Origin: an uncultured delta proteobacterium | Lineage (GTDB): Bacteria; Myxococcota_A; Polyangia; Polyangiales; Polyangiaceae | Reading direction: 5' to 3' | Length of the DNA: 64,000 nucleotides | NCBI GenBank assembly: GCA_903906315.1 | Contig: CAIVJW010000267.1 | Location: 24,488 to 88,487 of the forward strand | Shown here: piece after piece, positions 51,965 through 60,736 of the stretch | Layout: every line of letters starts with the position of its first letter | Numbering within the stretch: the first letter of the stretch is position 1 | The notes under the pieces: generated by a model | The model's input: the letters and a program-made list of their open reading frames with translations, nothing else | Told to the model about the DNA's origin: nothing | The model's database searches: none | Made by a program: the position numbers and the translations under genes

Positions 51965-54211
51965 TCACTCCCCGCTACGGCGCGCCGCGACGGGCGCCGC
52001 GCGCTGGAAGTCGACGGCGAGCTTGGACACGCTCGCGACGTGCTTGCCGGTGCGGATCATCGCGAGGCTGTCGACGAACTCGACGTCGATGCGGATCTTC
52101 TCGCCGAGGTGCGATCGGAACGTGGTGAGCACCTCGTCGAGCACGTCGGGCGAGAAGCGACCGCCCTTGACGATCTTGAACGTTATCGCGCCCGGCTCCT
52201 CCTGCACCACCTGGAAGCGCTGAATCGCGTAGTCGAACTCCTTGAGGTAGTGCGCGAAGAAGGTGCCCGGCAGGTAGCGGCCGTCGGTGCCGAGGATGAT
52301 CGACTGCACGCGCCCCTGGATCGCGCCGATCCGCGGCGCGCCTCGCCCGCAGCGGCACGCGGCGTGCGGGTCGCCGGCCTCGGCGAGGTCGCCGATGCGG
52401 TAGCGCATGAAGGGCATGCAGTAGTTGTTGAGGTCCGTGATGACGACCTCGCCGACCTCGCCGGGCGCGGCGGGCCGACCGTCCTTGAGCACCTCGACGA
52501 TGTACGCCTCGGAGACGACGTGGTGGCCGTCGTGCGCCTCGCACTCGTAGGCGATGCCGGAGAACTCGCGGCTGCCGTACTTGTCGAACACCTTGCAGCC
52601 GAAGGCCTCCTCGATCGCGCGGCGGCTCGGCAGGGGGAGCGTCTGCGCGCTCGACATGATGGCGCGCGGGCGCACGTCGATCGACCCCACGCTCTTGACG
52701 TAGTGAGCAAGGAAGTCGAGCGCCTCGGCGTAGCCGTCCATGAGCACCGGGCGGACGCCGGCGATCGTGCGGACCATGCGCGCGAGGTTCGCGTCCGAGA
52801 GCTCGAAGACGGGGATGAACGTGCGATTGGAGAGGAAGGCGTCGAGGTGCTCCTTCCAGACCTGGTCTCGGCTCATGCCGATCGTCTGATGCCAGAGCCG
52901 CACCGTCGGGTCGCCAAACTTGTAGCCCGTCCACTCCTGCGCTCGCAGCGTCGCCGCCCAGCGCACCTCGAGCTGCGCGCGGTCCGCGTAGCAGACGAAG
53001 GGCTCTCCGGTCGAGCCGCTGGTCGTGACCTTGAGCACCTCGCTCTTGTCGTGGTTCTCCGACATGATGTCGAAGTAGAGGTGCCCACGGATGTCGTCCT
53101 TCGTGACGAAGGGCAGCTTGTGAAGATCGTCTTGCCCGCGGATGTCCTCGGGGCGCAGCTTCGCTGCCTGCATGCGAGCGCGGTAGAAGGGCACGTTCCG
53201 ATAGCAGTGGCGGACGAGGCGACGGAGCTTCTCGTCCTGCAGGTCGCGCATCTGCGCGAGGCTCAGCCACTGCGTCTTGCGGAGCGTCTCGTAGTAGTGC
53301 TCGACGTCGCCGGTGATCATCCAGTGCGACTGCTTGAACGTCCCCATGTACGTCCGCCAGCGGACCTCGGCGACCGGGTCGCGCTCGGGCGATCGGTCGA
53401 CGACCGGGTTCCTGCGGAGGAACTGCGCGGCGGCCTCGTTCGGCGGCGCGGTTACGCGGTACTCCCAGACCGCGCGGCCGATGTCGTAGATCGACTTGAC
53501 CGCGGCGCGAATGGCCGTCTTGTCGAGGAAGGACTCGCCCTGTCGGCGCTTCTCGAAGAGCGTCTCGACCTCGCGGTACGCGTAACCCTTGGCGTGCGCC
53601 GCGACCATGATGAACGACTGCCAGTAGAAGTAGCCGCCCTCGTAGGTGAGGAGGTCCTCGAGCACCTCGCGGGCGCAGACGACGAAGCCGCTCTTGTTGT
53701 CGGCGAGGTCCATCGAAAACACGCTATTTAGCAGCGTGTTGAGCCCGCGGCTCAGGTGGAAGCGACGGTCCTGGAGCCGGCCGACGGCGCTGCGCCAGCC
53801 TTGCACGATGTCGACCGAGTGGTCGTAGAGCGCGCGGCGGAGGCGGAGCAGGTCCTCCGGCTGATACTGGAGGTCGGCGTCGATGGTCGCGACGAGCTTG
53901 CCGCGCGCGGCGCCGCAGCCGCTCTTCCACGCGGCCGCGATGCCGCGGTTCTGCGGGTGGAAGACGCCGACGACGAGGCCGGCGTGCGCGGCCTCGAGGC
54001 GGTGGATCGCCGCCGCCGTCCCGTCCGTCGATCCGTCGTCGACCAGGATGACCTCGCCCGCGAGCTCGCCGTGCTCGAACACGAGGAGCAGCCGGCGGGT
54101 GAGCTCCTCGACGTTCATCTCCTCGTTGAGGCACGGGACGATGACGGACAGCTCGATCGGCGGGTTTTCGCGGGCTTCCGCGGGAGCGGCCGGGCTCGGG
54201 GCGTCGTTCAT
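51965..54211 (-). CDS. Glycosyltransferase 2 - CapK/PaaK-type adenylate-forming enzyme fusion
   Basis: A 748-residue two-domain protein. Residues 20-255 are a family 2 glycosyltransferase (LSVIVPCLNEEMNVEEL, VDDGSTDGT, metal-binding DAD at 111-113 in TIDADLQYQPED). Residues about 310-740 are an adenylate-forming domain of the PaaK/CapK family: HCYRNVPFYRARM, the phosphate loop TTSGSTGEP at 396-404, KYGSREFSGIAYECEA and RYRIGDLAEAG, ending in a C-terminal lid. CapK-like proteins occur in capsule loci, and PaaK activates phenylacetate. The two parts share one frame without a break or start between them. A dual enzyme that transfers a sugar and activates or attaches an acyl or amino-acid group to the glycan is a reasonable inference. 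Confidence 0.92.
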   Translation of the reverse strand: MNDAPSPAAPAEARENPPIELSVIVPCLNEEMNVEELTRRLLLVFEHGELAGEVILVDDGSTDGTAAAIHRLEAAHAGLVVGVFHPQNRGIAAAWKSGCGAARGKLVATIDADLQYQPEDLLRLRRALYDHSVDIVQGWRSAVGRLQDRRFHLSRGLNTLLNSVFSMDLADNKSGFVVCAREVLEDLLTYEGGYFYWQSFIMVAAHAKGYAYREVETLFEKRRQGESFLDKTAIRAAVKSIYDIGRAVWEYRVTAPPNEAAAQFLRRNPVVDRSPERDPVAEVRWRTYMGTFKQSHWMITGDVEHYYETLRKTQWLSLAQMRDLQDEKLRRLVRHCYRNVPFYRARMQAAKLRPEDIRGQDDLHKLPFVTKDDIRGHLYFDIMSENHDKSEVLKVTTSGSTGEPFVCYADRAQLEVRWAATLRAQEWTGYKFGDPTVRLWHQTIGMSRDQVWKEHLDAFLSNRTFIPVFELSDANLARMVRTIAGVRPVLMDGYAEALDFLAHYVKSVGSIDVRPRAIMSSAQTLPLPSRRAIEEAFGCKVFDKYGSREFSGIAYECEAHDGHHVVSEAYIVEVLKDGRPAAPGEVGEVVITDLNNYCMPFMRYRIGDLAEAGDPHAACRCGRGAPRIGAIQGRVQSIILGTDGRYLPGTFFAHYLKEFDYAIQRFQVVQEEPGAITFKIVKGGRFSPDVLDEVLTTFRSHLGEKIRIDVEFVDSLAMIRTGKHVASVSKLAVDFQRAAPVAARRSGE

Positions 54212-54551
54212 GGGCGGATCCTATAGCGTGCGACGCGGCCCGGTTCTAGCGGCCCGACGGCCGCGCCGTGACACGTCACCACGACGCTTGCTTTCGAGGG
54301 GAAATGCCGCGCGAGGCGAGCGCTCCGGAGACCGGGGAGACTCGAGTCGGACTCGAGCGCTGCGGGGCCGGGGGCGACTGCCTCTCTTGCAGATTCGGGC
54401 GAACGCCGCGTCGACGTCCGTCCCCGTGGCGACGCCCCGGGGCGGGCTCTGACCGGCCCCGAGCTGAGCCGACACGTGCGCCGCACCGCTTGCTCGGGGA
54501 CGGCCGAAGGCGGCCCGGCGCGGCACGACGTGCGGAGATCCGTAGACCGGG
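54212..54551. other. 340-base gap without a gene
   Basis: No supported coding region. The stretch includes a palindrome GACTCGAGTC followed by a second GACTCGAG copy near 54340-54357 and should contain the promoter of the GT2-CapK fusion gene and the 3' end of the upstream methyltransferase transcript. I see no tRNA or clear regulatory motif. Confidence 0.4.
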
Positions 54552-55241
54552 CTACGGCAGCACGCAGCGGAAGCAGGCGCGGATCGGCAGCGCGTCGACG
54601 GGCGCGGAGGCGCGCTCGACGACCCGGAAGTGCTTCGAGAGCAGCGCCTCGAACTCGGCCGGAGTCCACTGGTGAAGGTGGTACTTGTCGGCGCCCCACT
54701 CGACGCGCCCGCCGAGCAGGCGGCCGAACGGCGTCTTGCGCACGATCCCCTTCAGCTTCGCGATCAAGGGGTCGTTCGGCACCGTGATGACGGCCACGCC
54801 GCTCGGGCGCAGCAGGCGCGCGATGGCCTTCAGGATCGCGCTCGGGTCGAGCGTGTGCTCGAGCACCTCGGTGCAGAGGATGCGATCGAACGACTGCGCG
54901 GGGAGGTCGAGCTTGTCGATCTCGCCCTTCACGTAGCGCGCGTCGTAGCCGGCGAGGTTGCGGCGGGCCGTCTCGAGGTAGACGTCGGAGACGTCGATGG
55001 CCGTGATCTTCGCGCGCGGAAACATGCGCAGGACGTAGCCGCCGCCGGAGCCGACCTCGGCGAGGTCGAGTCCGACGCACTCGCCGGCCATCTGGTGGAT
55101 GAGGTCGAGCCGGCGGCGCTCGATGAGGCGGATGGGGAGCGACGACTTCAGGTAGTAGTCGTCGATCGAGTGCTCGCGCGCCAGCTGGTCGTTGAGCGCG
55201 GCGACGTCGATGTCACGCTGGGGCGTTTCCACGGCGCGCAT
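54552..55241 (-). CDS. SAM-dependent methyltransferase (class I)
   Basis: A 229-residue class I methyltransferase. Motif I is LAEVGSGGG at about 60-68, followed by TAIDVSDVYLETA, FDRILCTEVLEHTLDPSAIL and ARLLRPSGVAVITVPND. The C-terminal region (GRVEWGADKYHLHQWTPAEFEALL) with K-Y-H-L-H-Q-W is typical of Methyltransf_11/23 members acting on small lipids or sugars. The ATG begins 31 bases after the DUF362 stop, so the two are one transcript, and the CapK fusion gene follows 340 bases further in the same direction. Substrate unknown. Confidence 0.9.
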   Translation of the reverse strand: MRAVETPQRDIDVAALNDQLAREHSIDDYYLKSSLPIRLIERRRLDLIHQMAGECVGLDLAEVGSGGGYVLRMFPRAKITAIDVSDVYLETARRNLAGYDARYVKGEIDKLDLPAQSFDRILCTEVLEHTLDPSAILKAIARLLRPSGVAVITVPNDPLIAKLKGIVRKTPFGRLLGGRVEWGADKYHLHQWTPAEFEALLSKHFRVVERASAPVDALPIRACFRCVLP

Positions 55242-55272
55242 CCTTGCACCACGAAAGCGCCGCCGCCAAGGC

Positions 55273-56670
55273 TCACGTGCGCGGCAGCAGCGACGGCCAC
55301 GAACGCGGCGGCTTGAAGGCGCGGGCAGGCTCGGGCCCGTCGAGCACGCGCTCGAGCCCCGCGATCTCGCCGCTCGGCAGGAGCGCGCCGCCGAGGGCCT
55401 CGCGGATCATCGGGATGAGCATGGGGTCGTAGCCCATCGCACGCGCCGCGACGACGTCGACGAGCGCAGGGTCGAAGCCGCCGACGAGCAGGCCGGCGCG
55501 CACCGGCGTCGCCCCGAGCGGCCCCTCGCCCTCGCCCGCGACGATGCCGTCGACCAGCGTCAGGTACCGGCGCTGCGGCGTGCCGCGGACCTTGCCCTCG
55601 CGGTCGGCGAAGAAGAGCACGCGGTTGAGGTCGAGCACGGTGCGCCAGAGCGTCTGGTTGCCCTCCCAGCTGCCGTCGAGGACCTTCGGTGGGGCGTCGA
55701 GGCGCGGCGCGCGCGCGACGAGCGAGTGGTCGCCGGGCAGGGGGTAGCGGCTGAGCTTGTTCTCGATCACGTCGCCGGGCGCCTGCGGCCGGTCGTACTC
55801 GTCGCCGCCGACCGACGGATCGCCCTCCGTGAAGTGAGGCAGCCAGTACTTCTCGTTGGTCAGGCCGATGACGCCCTTCAGCGCGAGCGTGACGCCGGTC
55901 TTCTTGTGAGTCTTGAGCTTGGGCGTGTTGATGACGACGTCCGCGTCGAGCAAGGTCTGCGGGATCGAGTACTCGTTGCGGTAGAGGCTGTGGTGCGCGA
56001 CGGGCGTCTCGTAGTGGCTGCGGTGGAAGCGCAGCTTGCCGAACGGCGTCGCGTCCCCGGCGAAGAAGCTGCCCGTGCCGAGGTCGACCGTGCGATAGCC
56101 GCGCGGATCGCCCGGCAGGCGGCGCCGGACGAGCAGCCCCAGGTTCCACGATCGGCCGAGCCGGCGCACGTCGTCGAGGGCGAACATCGGCGCCATGCGG
56201 AAGTAGCGCAGGTCGACGAACGCGACGTCGTGGCCCTTGGATCGCAGGTGATCGATGACCGCGTAGATGCCGAGCGGCCCGGCGACCTTCTCGATCTCGC
56301 AGCCCTCGACCGGCGAGTCGATGACGCGCACCTGGCCGCGCGGACCGGCGGCCTTCAGCGCGTAGTCGAGCAGCGGGCGGAGCAGCGATCCGTGCGTGCT
56401 CGACGCCTCGAGCTTCTCGCCCGTGATCTTCTGGTGCAGGTTCTTCGACGACACCAGGTTCGGCTTCACCACGACCCGGTCACCGGGCGCGATCAGGTCG
56501 CCGAGCGGGTTCCACTCCGGGGTGCCGGCGCGCCCGGCGTCGAGGCCGAGGCGGCGAAACATGGCCTCGACGGCCTCGTAGACCGGGTTCGGCGGGTCGA
56601 ACGGTGCCCCCGCGACGTAGGCGAGCCCGGGGCGCGAGACGGCGGCGACGCGGCGAGAATCGACGGACAC
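55273..56670 (-). CDS. DUF362 family protein
   Basis: A 465-residue soluble protein of the DUF362 family. The family pattern is clear: GDRVVVKPNLVSSKN, RVIDSPVEG, DADVVINTPKLKTHKKTGVTLALKGVIGLTN and a C-terminal DIVAGEGEGPLGATPVRAGLL-type block (VDGIVAGEGEGPLGAT). Some DUF362 proteins carry [4Fe-4S] cysteines; this one has almost none, so a metal-free form is likely. Reactions proposed for the family are not settled. The GTG at 56670 is fixed by an in-frame TGA just upstream and by GGAGGG 8 bases before it. It is the first gene of an operon with a methyltransferase. Confidence 0.88.
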   Translation of the reverse strand: MSVDSRRVAAVSRPGLAYVAGAPFDPPNPVYEAVEAMFRRLGLDAGRAGTPEWNPLGDLIAPGDRVVVKPNLVSSKNLHQKITGEKLEASSTHGSLLRPLLDYALKAAGPRGQVRVIDSPVEGCEIEKVAGPLGIYAVIDHLRSKGHDVAFVDLRYFRMAPMFALDDVRRLGRSWNLGLLVRRRLPGDPRGYRTVDLGTGSFFAGDATPFGKLRFHRSHYETPVAHHSLYRNEYSIPQTLLDADVVINTPKLKTHKKTGVTLALKGVIGLTNEKYWLPHFTEGDPSVGGDEYDRPQAPGDVIENKLSRYPLPGDHSLVARAPRLDAPPKVLDGSWEGNQTLWRTVLDLNRVLFFADREGKVRGTPQRRYLTLVDGIVAGEGEGPLGATPVRAGLLVGGFDPALVDVVAARAMGYDPMLIPMIREALGGALLPSGEIAGLERVLDGPEPARAFKPPRSWPSLLPRT

Positions 56671-56856
56671 TCCTCAAACCCTCCACGGGCGCGCGGCCGA
56701 CGGGCGCTCTCGCGCTTTGCGGCTCGCCAGCCTCGCCGCGGGGTAGCCCCGAGCCCCGCGGCGGTCAAGGCGAGCGCGCGCCCGGCCGAGACCCCCCTTG
56801 ACCCGCCGCCCCGCTGCGCGTTGTAGTGCGTAGTCCGCCCGCATTTCGGAGAGAAT

Positions 56857-58731
56857 TTGCTGCACCACCCCTTCGGCCTCGTCGCCCCCGTCCTCGCCCT
56901 GCTCCTCGTCGGCTGCGGCTCGGCCGACGAGAAGACCGCCGCCTCGGTGACGACGTCGACCACGTCCACCACCACGACGGACCCGGGCGGGACGGGCTGC
57001 AAGCCCGCGTGCACCGGCGCGGCGCCCTTCTGCGACGCCGCGGGGACGTGCGTCGCGTGCCGCACGAGCCCGGACTGCGGCAAGGGCAAGGTCTGCAGCG
57101 GCAAGGGGGCCGACGCGGCCTGCGCGACGGGCTGCGCCACCGACGTCGACTGCAAGGCCGCGGGCGGGGACGCCGCCACGTGCTGTGAGGGCGCGTGCGT
57201 CGACACGCAGTCCTCCGCGGCGAGCTGCGGCACCTGCGGCCACGCCTGCGACCTGGCGAACGCGAACCCGACCTGCGCCGCGGGCGCGTGCGTCGTCGAC
57301 CACTGCACGCCCGGCTACGCCGACTGCAATGGCAAGGTCGCCGACGGCTGCGAGTCCGACCTCACGGCCGACCCGGACAACTGCACGGCCTGCGGACTGG
57401 TCTGCTCCGTCACCGGCGGCGTCGCGGGCTGCTCGAACGGCTGCGTCGCGACCGCGTGCGACGCGGGGCTCGCGGACTGCAACCACGACGCGGGCGACGG
57501 CTGCGAGGCCGTCCTGACGTCCGACCCGGCCCACTGCGGGGGCTGCAGCAAGAGCTGCCCCACGCCGACGCACGCGGCGGCCACCTGCGCCGGCGGCACC
57601 TGCGGTATGGGCGCCTGCGTGAGCGGCTACGCCGACTGCGACTCCGTACCGGCGAACGGCTGCGAGGCCGACCTCGGCAAGGACGTCGGCAACTGCGGCG
57701 GTTGCGGCAAGGCCTGCGGGCCCGACAACACCTGCTGGAAGGGCGTCTGCCACCTCGGCGGGTGCGCCGCCGGCAAGGGCAACTGCAACGGCGATCCGAT
57801 CGACGGCTGCGAGGTCGACCTCGCGAGCGACCCGGCGAACTGCGGCGCGTGCGGCGACGTCTGCGGCGCCCTGCCGAACGCGACGCCGGGCTGCGCCGGG
57901 GGCGCGTGCGGCGTGGACGCATGCCTCGACGGACGCCTCGACTGCGACGCGCTCCCCGCGAACGGCTGCGAGGCCGACCCGACGAGCGACGCGATGAACT
58001 GCGGCAGCTGCGGCGCGGCCTGCGCGTTGAACGAGCAGTGCGAGGCGTCCGCGTGCAAGCCCGCGCCGATCGCGCTCCTCAGCGGCCTCGTCGCGTACTG
58101 GAGGTTCGACGGCAACGTGTCGCCCTCGGTGGGCGGCCTGCCCTTCGTGCAAGGGTCGGGATCGCCCTTCTACGCCGGCGGGCGCATCGGCCAGGCGATC
58201 GGCGTCACGGGCGGCTCGCTCGCGACGCCGCCGAGCCCGCAGCTCGAGCTGAACACCGACTTCACCCTGGCGTTCTGGGCAAACTACCTCGTTCACCTCG
58301 CCGCGGACTCGACCGCGTTCGAGGTCGGCGGCATCCACGTCTCGTCGCACGACGCCTGGGGCGGCGCGATGGGCGTGTTCGTGCAGTACGACGCGCAAGG
58401 CTCGAACGGCGGCGGCTTCGTCGGCGGCGACCTGCAGCTCGTCGACGACTCGGGCTTCGTGCCCCCGAACCAGAGCAACACCTGGTTCTTCGTCGTGGTC
58501 GAGCGCAAGGGCAACGCGCTCACGCTCCGCGTGAACGGAAAGGGCAGCGCGTCGGTCGACCTCACGGGAAAGGCCTTCGCCGCGGGCAACGTCCAGGCGT
58601 ACGTGGCGAGCCAGATCTACGGCTACGACTGGGGCGGCGGCATCGACGAGGCGGGCTTCTGGGGCCGCGCGCTGAACCCGGCGGAGCTCGTCGTCCTCTA
58701 CAACGGCGGCGCGGGCCTCACGCTGCCCTGA
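56857..58731 (+). CDS. Cys-rich repeat lipoprotein with C-terminal LamG/concanavalin-like domain
   Basis: A 624-residue secreted lipoprotein. The N-terminus (HHPFGLVAPVLALLLVGCGSADE) is a lipoprotein signal starting at TTG 56857, with GGAGAG just upstream. Residues about 45-400 contain tandem units of the type A-D-C-N-x-x-x-x-D-G-C-E-x-x-L-x-x-D-x-x-N-C-x-x-C-G-x-x-C, at least six times (ADCNGKVADGCESDL, LADCNHDAGDGCEAVL, YADCDSVPANGCEADL, GNCNGDPIDGCEVDL and others). From about 405 to the end is a LamG-like jelly-roll (GLVAYWRFDGNVSPSVGGLPF, LELNTDFTLAFWANYL). It is likely a surface adhesin or carbohydrate-binding protein. It is divergent from the DUF362 operon. Confidence 0.87.
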   Translation: MLHHPFGLVAPVLALLLVGCGSADEKTAASVTTSTTSTTTTDPGGTGCKPACTGAAPFCDAAGTCVACRTSPDCGKGKVCSGKGADAACATGCATDVDCKAAGGDAATCCEGACVDTQSSAASCGTCGHACDLANANPTCAAGACVVDHCTPGYADCNGKVADGCESDLTADPDNCTACGLVCSVTGGVAGCSNGCVATACDAGLADCNHDAGDGCEAVLTSDPAHCGGCSKSCPTPTHAAATCAGGTCGMGACVSGYADCDSVPANGCEADLGKDVGNCGGCGKACGPDNTCWKGVCHLGGCAAGKGNCNGDPIDGCEVDLASDPANCGACGDVCGALPNATPGCAGGACGVDACLDGRLDCDALPANGCEADPTSDAMNCGSCGAACALNEQCEASACKPAPIALLSGLVAYWRFDGNVSPSVGGLPFVQGSGSPFYAGGRIGQAIGVTGGSLATPPSPQLELNTDFTLAFWANYLVHLAADSTAFEVGGIHVSSHDAWGGAMGVFVQYDAQGSNGGGFVGGDLQLVDDSGFVPPNQSNTWFFVVVERKGNALTLRVNGKGSASVDLTGKAFAAGNVQAYVASQIYGYDWGGGIDEAGFWGRALNPAELVVLYNGGAGLTLP

Positions 58732-58811
58732 CGCCACCCGGGCCCGCCGCGGGCTCGCCTCCACGACGCGGGCGGCCGCGCGTGGTAGACCGAGTGCGGA
58801 GGCAACGAGAC

Positions 58812-59243
58812 ATGCCCTTCGAGCGCATCCTGGTCGCGGTCGACTTCTCCGAGGTGAGCGTGCGGGCGCTCGAGCAAGCGCTCGATCTCGCCACGAAGCT
58901 CGGCGCTTCGGTGACGGTCATGCACGCCTACCAGATCCCGATCTACGACTTCCCCGACGGGACGATCGTGCCGAGCGCCGATCACGCCGCGCGCATCGCC
59001 GACGCGGCACAGAAGCACCTGGACGCGATGATCGCGCGGCACCGCGATGACGGCGTGGCGATCGAGGGCCTCCTGCGGCAGGGCTCGCCCGCCGAGGAGA
59101 TCCTCGCCGTCGCGGCGGACCGCGGCCCGGACCTGATCATCCTCGGCACGCACGCGCGCGGCGCGGTCGGCCGGGCGTTCTACGGCGACGTCGCGCTGCA
59201 CGTGATCCGCACGGCGACGGCGCCCGTGCTGACGTTCCACTGA
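58812..59243 (+). CDS. Universal stress protein (UspA family)
   Basis: A 143-residue single-domain Usp. The start MPFERILVAVDFSEVS is the usual first strand and Asp, the middle helix carries ALEQALDLATKLGASVTVMHAY, and the ATP-binding region reads LIILGTHARGAVGRAFYGDVALHVIRTATAPVLTF, matching the G-x-x-G-(9x)-G-[ST] type with slight variation. It is cytoplasmic and usually linked to stress or energy state. The ATG at 58812 lies 80 bases after the upstream lipoprotein stop. No link to a partner kinase is seen nearby. Confidence 0.93.
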   Translation: MPFERILVAVDFSEVSVRALEQALDLATKLGASVTVMHAYQIPIYDFPDGTIVPSADHAARIADAAQKHLDAMIARHRDDGVAIEGLLRQGSPAEEILAVAADRGPDLIILGTHARGAVGRAFYGDVALHVIRTATAPVLTFH

Positions 59244-59265
59244 GCCGAGCCCGGCGCCGCCCCGC

Positions 59266-59637
59266 CTACTGCGCGGTGACGGTCGCCGGGATCTGGGCCT
59301 CGACCTCGCCGTCGAGCCGCACGCGCACCGTCGTCGTGCCCGGCGCGACGCCCCACACGACGAAGCTCCGGTCGGCGGTGCCGCGCGAGACGCCGAGGAT
59401 CGTCGAGTCGCTCGTTTCGAGGCGGAATTCGCCCTCCATCTCCTTCGATCCCGACATGGGCAGGGCGATGAAGCCGACCGCGATGCCCTCGGTGACCGTG
59501 AAGCGATCGTTCGTGATCGACACGGGCACGGGAGGGGACGTGCGGAAGTTGAAGTCCGTCTGGTCGTAGCTCGGACCGCAGGCCACGGCGCCGAGGGCCA
59601 GGATCGCGATCGGGGCGAGGCGGAGGACCGGGATCAC
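59266..59637 (-). CDS. Small lipoprotein, hypothetical
   Basis: A 123-residue lipoprotein. The signal VIPVLRLAPIAILALGAVACGPSYDQ ends in a lipobox. The mature part is beta-rich (VPVSITNDRFTVTEGIAVGFIALP, EFRLETSDSTILGVSRG, TTTVRVRLDGEVEAQIPATVTA), like a bacterial Ig-like domain. The GTG start at 59637 overlaps the stop of the upstream lipoprotein gene by four bases (GTGA), with GAGGT upstream, so the pair is translationally coupled and the two proteins may form a complex. Confidence 0.82.
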   Translation of the reverse strand: MIPVLRLAPIAILALGAVACGPSYDQTDFNFRTSPPVPVSITNDRFTVTEGIAVGFIALPMSGSKEMEGEFRLETSDSTILGVSRGTADRSFVVWGVAPGTTTVRVRLDGEVEAQIPATVTAQ

Positions 59638-60350
59638 TGGGACACCTCGACGTGGAAGGAGGAGCTCTGGCCGGCGACGCGGACGACGACGGTGACCTTG
59701 CCCGCCTTCGTGCCGGCGGAGAGGCCGTTCTGGTAGCCGCCCTTCGAGGTGAGCGTCACGATGTCCGGGTCGCCCTCGATCGACCACGCGTACGGCATCG
59801 ACCCGGCGAGGATCTCGCCGACCGAGCTCATCGGCAGCGCGGCGAGGTCGACCGACGACTGCCCGGCGAGGAGCGTGATGGTCTCGCTGTCGCCGAGCAC
59901 GGTCTCGACGCCGGCGTCGACGCGCGACAGCTGCACGCGGTCGACGAGCTTGACCTGCACGTGGACGAAATCCCGCACGACCGAGCCGTCGTTGGCGAGG
60001 ATCGCGGACTGACCCGGGCGCTTCGCGACGAGGTTCGCGCCCTCGCGCGCGAGGAGGCCGGGCGCGGCGGGGATGATCTGGTCGGAGCCCCACTCGCTGC
60101 CGCCGCCGCTCTTCGGGACGAAGCGGACGTTGAACTGCCCGCCCACCGCGAGGACCGGGACGGGGTTGTTGCCGCCGTAGTCGTTCGTGAGCGTGCGCGA
60201 GGCGACGTCGCTGCGGCCATCGCCGACCGTCGCGTACGAGAAGCCGCCCTGATTCAGCTCACCCGACGTCGTGTTCGCGCTGGTGCACCCGAGGGTGCCC
60301 CAGACCGCGAGCACCGCCGTCGCGCCGACCCGTCCCATGTACCTGTTCAC
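59634..60350 (-). CDS. Lipoprotein, Ig-like, first gene of a coupled pair
   Basis: A 238-residue lipoprotein. The N-terminus (NRYMGRVGATAVLAVWGTLGCTS) has a lipobox cysteine at about residue 22. The rest is beta-rich with NPVPVLAVGGQFNVRFVP, VRDFVHVQVKLVDRVQLSRVDAG, TITLLAGQSSVDLAALP and a closing GKVTVVVRVAGQSSSFHVEV, consistent with one or two Ig-like folds. GTG 60350 is preferred over ATG 60338 because GGGAGG lies 5 bases before the GTG. It is translationally coupled to the next small lipoprotein and shares its fold, suggesting a duplicated pair. Confidence 0.82.
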   Translation of the reverse strand: MNRYMGRVGATAVLAVWGTLGCTSANTTSGELNQGGFSYATVGDGRSDVASRTLTNDYGGNNPVPVLAVGGQFNVRFVPKSGGGSEWGSDQIIPAAPGLLAREGANLVAKRPGQSAILANDGSVVRDFVHVQVKLVDRVQLSRVDAGVETVLGDSETITLLAGQSSVDLAALPMSSVGEILAGSMPYAWSIEGDPDIVTLTSKGGYQNGLSAGTKAGKVTVVVRVAGQSSSFHVEVSQ

Positions 60351-60736
60351 GAAGGCCTCCCAAGGAGTCGAAGATTCGAAGCGAGGACCGCGGCCCCGAC
60401 CGCGGCCGCCCGACCTGGACCGGGCTAGCAACGCATGTGCCGCCAGGAGAATAGCCCGACGCGACCCCCGACGTGGAGCCGCTGAGGATCGGATTCGCCT
60501 CGCTGTGAATCGTGGGCCACATCGGACCGACCGGAATGCCCGGGCCCGCCGCGCCGACCCTGAGGCGAAGCGGGCGGAGTTCGGAGGTCCGGCGGCTGCC
60601 CGCGAGGGGTCGGCCCTCTCACGGCCAGACCGGGAGCGAGGCGATCGCCGACCGGACCCGCTTCCCGCGGCCACCTCGCTCCCGCCGGCCGACTCCGTTC
60701 GCGCAGAATCCGGCGCCGCAGTGCTAGGATCGGGGC
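60351..60736. other. 386-base divergent intergenic region
   Basis: No supported gene. It should contain promoters for the coupled lipoprotein pair (minus strand) and the small membrane protein at 60737 (plus strand). I found no convincing -35/-10 pair. Long open frames here have no coding-type third-position bias. Confidence 0.4.
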
